Assembly (NCBI GenBank): GCA_002411015.1
Contig: DHPY01000073.1
Span: 1 to 17,388, forward strand
DNA length: 17,388 bases
Reading direction: 5' to 3'
DNA from: Armatimonadetes bacterium UBA5352
Lineage (GTDB): Bacteria > Armatimonadota > Zipacnadia > Zipacnadales > UBA5352
In this document: in pieces, positions 15,046-17,388 of the stretch
How positions within the stretch are numbered: position 1 is the stretch's first letter
Layout of the letters: the number at the start of each line of letters is the position of its first letter
Translations under genes and position numbers: made by a program
The notes under the pieces: model-generated
Told to the model about the DNA's origin: nothing
Seen by the model: only the letters and a program-made list of their open reading frames with translations
The model's database searches: none

Positions 15046-15884
15046 CCCTCAACTGTGATGTTGTCGATCAGTCGCGTATCGCCCAGATACGCCGCTACTG
15101 CGATCACCATCGGGCCGGGGTTGCCGTCCATCGGGTGGAGCGTGTGGGCGTCCACTGCCTTCACGTACTGCACCTTGAAGAGCGGCTCGCCAGCGATCAT
15201 CTCGGTCACGATCTGCTGGACCTCGTCTCCGGTCGCGCCGCCGCGCGCGGCCTCCGCGCCTGCCTGCAGCGCCTGGTAGAGCCTCGGGGCCGCCGCGCGC
15301 TGCTCCGGCGTCAGATACAGGTTGCGTGAGCTCATCGCCAGCCCGTCATCCTCGCGCACCGTCGGGAGGCCGATGACCTCCACCGGCATCTCCAGATCGC
15401 GTGCCATCCGCCGGATCACCACGAACTGCTGGTAGTCCTTCAGGCCGAAGTACGCCCGGTCGGGGGTGACGATGTTGAAGAGCTTGCTCACGACGGTGGT
15501 CACGCCGTCGAAGTGCCCCGGGCGGTATGCGCCGCAGAGGCCGTCTATGAGCGCCCGCACGCTGACGACCGTGCAGGCGTCCGAGGCGTACATCTCCGAC
15601 GCGTCGGGCGCGAAGATCAGGTGCGCGCCGATCTCCTCGAGCTTGCGCGCGTCACCTTCGAGGTCGCGCGGGTAGCGCTCGAGGTCCTCGCCCGGCCCGA
15701 ACTGCGTCGGGTTCACGAAGATGCTGACGATGACGAAGTCGCACGCCTCGGCGGCGCCGCTCACCAGCGACAGGTGGCCCTCGTGGAGCGCGCCCATGGT
15801 CGGCACGAGGCCGATGGTCTTCCCTTCCGCGCGCGCGGCCGCAACCGCGGCGCGGACATCACTCTTTGTGTGGACGATCTTCAT
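15042..15884 (-). CDS. panC: Pantothenate synthetase
   Basis: 280 residues. It condenses pantoate and beta-alanine using ATP to give pantothenate, the CoA precursor. The nucleotide-binding signatures are clear: VPTMGALHEGH (27-37, the HxGH motif), FVNPTQFGPGEDLERYPRD (56-74), YFGLKDYQQF (145-154) and DGLAMSSRN (180-188, KMSKS-like). I choose ATG 15884; further in-frame ATGs upstream, up to 15932, would extend through the likely -10 box. It is the first gene of the operon and hands its product pathway to panD through the ATGA overlap. panB, for pantoate, is not in this window. Confidence 0.97.
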   Translation of the reverse strand: MKIVHTKSDVRAAVAAARAEGKTIGLVPTMGALHEGHLSLVSGAAEACDFVIVSIFVNPTQFGPGEDLERYPRDLEGDARKLEEIGAHLIFAPDASEMYASDACTVVSVRALIDGLCGAYRPGHFDGVTTVVSKLFNIVTPDRAYFGLKDYQQFVVIRRMARDLEMPVEVIGLPTVREDDGLAMSSRNLYLTPEQRAAAPRLYQALQAGAEAARGGATGDEVQQIVTEMIAGEPLFKVQYVKAVDAHTLHPMDGNPGPMVIAVAAYLGDTRLIDNITVEG

Positions 15885-15903
15885 GGCTGGTCTCACCCGC
15901 ATC

Positions 15904-15909
15904 ATTATA
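15904..15909 (-). promoter_or_regulatory. TATAAT -10 box for the pan/nad operon
   Basis: The - strand reads TATAAT here, a perfect sigma-70 -10 element and rare in this GC-rich DNA. It lies 19 bases before the panC ATG, so transcription would begin about 13 nt before the start codon. No good TTGACA-like -35 is seen at 16-18 bp, so an activator may be needed. GGGTGAGA in the short leader could serve as ribosome binding site. Confidence 0.5.
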
Positions 15910-15953
15910 CACGGTTGCGCGCCCGAGCGCACACCCGGGACCTGGAATGGAAT

Positions 15954-15985
15954 CGGCCGGGCCGGAGTCCTCTCCAGCCCGGCCG
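15954..15985 (-). terminator. Hairpin terminator of the DUF6807 gene
   Basis: On the - strand a 14-bp stem forms between 15985-15972 and 15967-15954 around a 4-nt loop. One pair is G-U in the - strand RNA but a C-A mismatch on the + strand, so the hairpin is better suited to - strand transcripts. It lies 24 bases after the DUF6807 stop and before the panC promoter. Confidence 0.7.
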
Positions 15986-16009
15986 CAGATGCTGCGCGTG
16001 TCGCGTAGC

Positions 16010-17197
16010 TTACTCCTTGACCTCGGTGACCTTCGGCGGATACGCGAAGTCGAACCAGCGGTCGCCGACCTTCGCCTCGCAGGTGTCGCCACCGTGGACA
16101 TACACGCGGTAGATGAAGTTCAGCGTGTCGCCCTGCGGCATCACGTAGTCGCCGCGCTTGGACTGGTCGTTCGTGAAGTACGAGTAGCCCCAGCAGTTCG
16201 CGGTGAACAGGCCGTAGCTGCGTACATGCCAGGTGCTCGGGAAGCGCAGGTTGTCGGGCGCGTCGAAGATCGCGAGGCCAACCTTCTGGCCGTCAAGCTC
16301 GCCGGAGTAGTCAACCCACGGGCTCGGCTTGCCCCAGTTCTCGGTCTCGCCCACGCCGCCGTAGGCGTTGACGATCTTGCCGGTGCCGCCCTTCTCGTGC
16401 AGCTCAGTGAGCATGCGCACCGACAGCGTGCCGGACTCCTTGGTGTCGCCGATATGGATGCCCTTCTCGGAGGCCACGAAGGTGATGTCCCAGTCGATGA
16501 TCCGCCCGGTCTCGGGCATGTTGTAGACCGTGATCATCGTCCACTCTTCCATGAGCTTGTTCTGCTTCTTGTCGAGCCAGTCGTTGATCGCGAGGATCTG
16601 CGCAAAGACTGGACCCTCGGCGAGCACCTCCACGCTGTTGCAGCGGGTGTACGCGTGGCCCTCCATCTCCGACCAGTTGTCCTCGCCGTTGACCTCGCCG
16701 AGCGCCACATACATGGACTTGTGGTGCGGGTGATCGGTCTGCGCATACTCGGTGATCTCGAGCCCGTTCGGGCCGTAGACCGGGTAGCAGTTCGGGCGCA
16801 CGAACTTCTCGAAGTCGAAGTTGTAGCGCGTGACCATCTGGTCGCCCACCATGAAGGCGGCGGTCTTCGCGTCCTCATCCAGCTCAACCGTGACCTGCTC
16901 GAAGTCGCCGGCCTCGCACTCGTCGGTGCAGATCGCGAAGCGCTTCGTAGTGCCCGCGGCCATCGAGGGCACGATGAACGCCACCTGGCAGCCGCATTCG
17001 CATTCGTCGAGGTCCTCGTCGCACTCGCAGATGCCCACGCACTGCGACGGCACGACTGCGCCGGCGCTCCCGTCTTCGTTCACCTCATGCACAACGTGGC
17101 CCTCGTGATCGCCCTCGCACATGATCGGCGCGTAGACCACGGTGTTCTCGCGGTCGTGGTTCCCCGCTGCGACATCAACAAAGATATGGTCGCTCAT
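16010..17197 (-). CDS. DUF6807 (PmoA-like) protein with Cys-rich insertion
   Basis: 395 residues, probably a beta-sandwich protein of the family once labelled 'methane oxygenase PmoA' (now DUF6807). Despite that name it has no relation to particulate methane monooxygenase. Visible family features include DHPHHKSMYVALG (154-166), NCYPVYGPNG upstream of it, the EEWTMITVY and GRIIDWDITF strands, and WHVRSYGLFTANCWGYSYF near the end. The genes often sit near sugar-related genes in planctomycetes and relatives, so a carbohydrate role is suspected. An unusual acidic, Cys-rich segment at residues 53-70 (CVGICECDEDLDECECGC) is present. No signal peptide is seen. ATG 17197 has a strong AGGAGGAG just upstream, and the gene stands alone with its own terminator. 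Confidence 0.8.
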   Translation of the reverse strand: MSDHIFVDVAAGNHDRENTVVYAPIMCEGDHEGHVVHEVNEDGSAGAVVPSQCVGICECDEDLDECECGCQVAFIVPSMAAGTTKRFAICTDECEAGDFEQVTVELDEDAKTAAFMVGDQMVTRYNFDFEKFVRPNCYPVYGPNGLEITEYAQTDHPHHKSMYVALGEVNGEDNWSEMEGHAYTRCNSVEVLAEGPVFAQILAINDWLDKKQNKLMEEWTMITVYNMPETGRIIDWDITFVASEKGIHIGDTKESGTLSVRMLTELHEKGGTGKIVNAYGGVGETENWGKPSPWVDYSGELDGQKVGLAIFDAPDNLRFPSTWHVRSYGLFTANCWGYSYFTNDQSKRGDYVMPQGDTLNFIYRVYVHGGDTCEAKVGDRWFDFAYPPKVTEVKE

Positions 17198-17296
17198 CCC
17201 TGCTCCTCCTTGACGTGATGCGACACCCGTGCGCTGCGGCCATGCCGCCGCGCCGGGCTTGTTGTCGGCTTACGCTGTATGACAGCCGCTGATACG

Positions 17297-17326
17297 GGAG
17301 TATTCGCGCATGTTCGAGGATACTCC
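17297..17326. repeat. Inverted repeat upstream of the DUF6807 gene
   Basis: GGAGTAT (17297-17303) and ATACTCC (17320-17326) are exact reverse complements with a 16-base spacer, and TCG/CGA inside can extend the stem with a 2-base bulge. It lies 100 bases before the DUF6807 start and could be an operator or a terminator of the gene to the right. Confidence 0.35.
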
Positions 17327-17351
17327 TCCGAAGCTGAATCGCCAGTTCGGC

Positions 17352-17388
17352 CTAGAACGGAGGTGGTGGCGTGGGTGGCGTGGGTGGC
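17352..17388 (-). CDS. Possible proline-rich C-terminus of a gene cut by the window edge
   Basis: On the - strand the last bases read a frame giving PPTPPTPPPPF and then TAG (17354-17352). The DNA is two copies of the 9-mer GGCGTGGGT (+ strand) at 17368-17385. Proline-rich tails of this kind are common at protein ends, but with only 11 codons I cannot name the protein. A + strand reading from ATG 17310 (Trp/Arg-rich) is less likely. Confidence 0.3.
   Translation of the reverse strand, partial: PPTPPTPPPPF

Noticed and set aside
16010..17197. Methane monooxygenase subunit (from the old PmoA label)
   Set aside because: The protein lacks the membrane helices of true PmoA. The label is a historical misnomer for the DUF6807 family.
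15866..17218. 450-residue open frame on the + strand
   Set aside because: It is antisense to the DUF6807 gene and part of panC, which have clear family motifs. Its Val/Arg/His-rich composition mirrors their codons.
1..17388. tRNA, rRNA, integrase or attachment-site signals
   Set aside because: No T-loop-like GTTCGANTC with matching arms, no rRNA-like segment and no recombinase gene were seen by eye on either strand.

Overview
The window is a GC-rich, gene-dense piece of a bacterial chromosome. I found no tRNA, rRNA, CRISPR array, transposase, integrase or phage gene. The mix of genes suggests an uncultured, high-GC, heterotrophic bacterium, perhaps Armatimonadota or a planctomycete-like lineage: a MoxR/DUF58/transglutaminase locus, a DUF6807 ('PmoA-like') protein, a xylose-isomerase-like TIM barrel, a CehA/McbA-type PHP protein, an amphi-Trp protein, a discoidin-SGNH protein and repeat-filled intergenic DNA. 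That placement is inference from gene content, not a phylogenetic result.

Left part, + strand (224-7687): a MoxR AAA+ ATPase, a DUF58 protein and a TgpA-type membrane transglutaminase form a classic co-operating trio. It runs by translational overlap into holA (DNA polymerase III delta), then a 35-codon membrane ORF, then a large polytopic GT39/ArnT-like glycosyltransferase. A heptamer-based repeat array sits in the moxR-DUF58 gap.

Middle (7684-8052): a convergent intergenic region packed with small palindromes (8-bp stems, 3-nt loops), a nested hairpin and a 13-bp inverted repeat. It is the most unusual non-coding stretch here. Beyond it, on the - strand, lie a secreted protein with internal repeats and a proline-rich linker (8053-9792) and, upstream of it, a PHP metallohydrolase (9809-10699). 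A structured divergent region leads to a + strand sugar-phosphate-isomerase-like gene (10846-11694) and a small amphi-Trp gene (11804-12079), which ends in a strong hairpin terminator.

Right part, - strand: an operon reading panC, panD, nadC, a discoidin-SGNH secreted protein and a small membrane protein (15884 down to 12206). The first three genes are joined by ATGA overlaps, and a TATAAT box lies just upstream of panC. PanC and PanD make pantothenate and NadC makes nicotinate mononucleotide, so the operon joins CoA and NAD precursor synthesis, both drawing on aspartate. The secreted protein has lost the recognisable catalytic His of SGNH hydrolases. Further right is a DUF6807 gene with an unusual cysteine cluster (16010-17197), followed at the window edge by the possible proline-rich C-terminus of another - strand gene.

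I see no clear new defence or mobile system. The best leads are the palindrome island, the heptamer array, the Cys-rich insertion in the DUF6807 protein, the degenerate SGNH domain and the internal repeats of the secreted protein.
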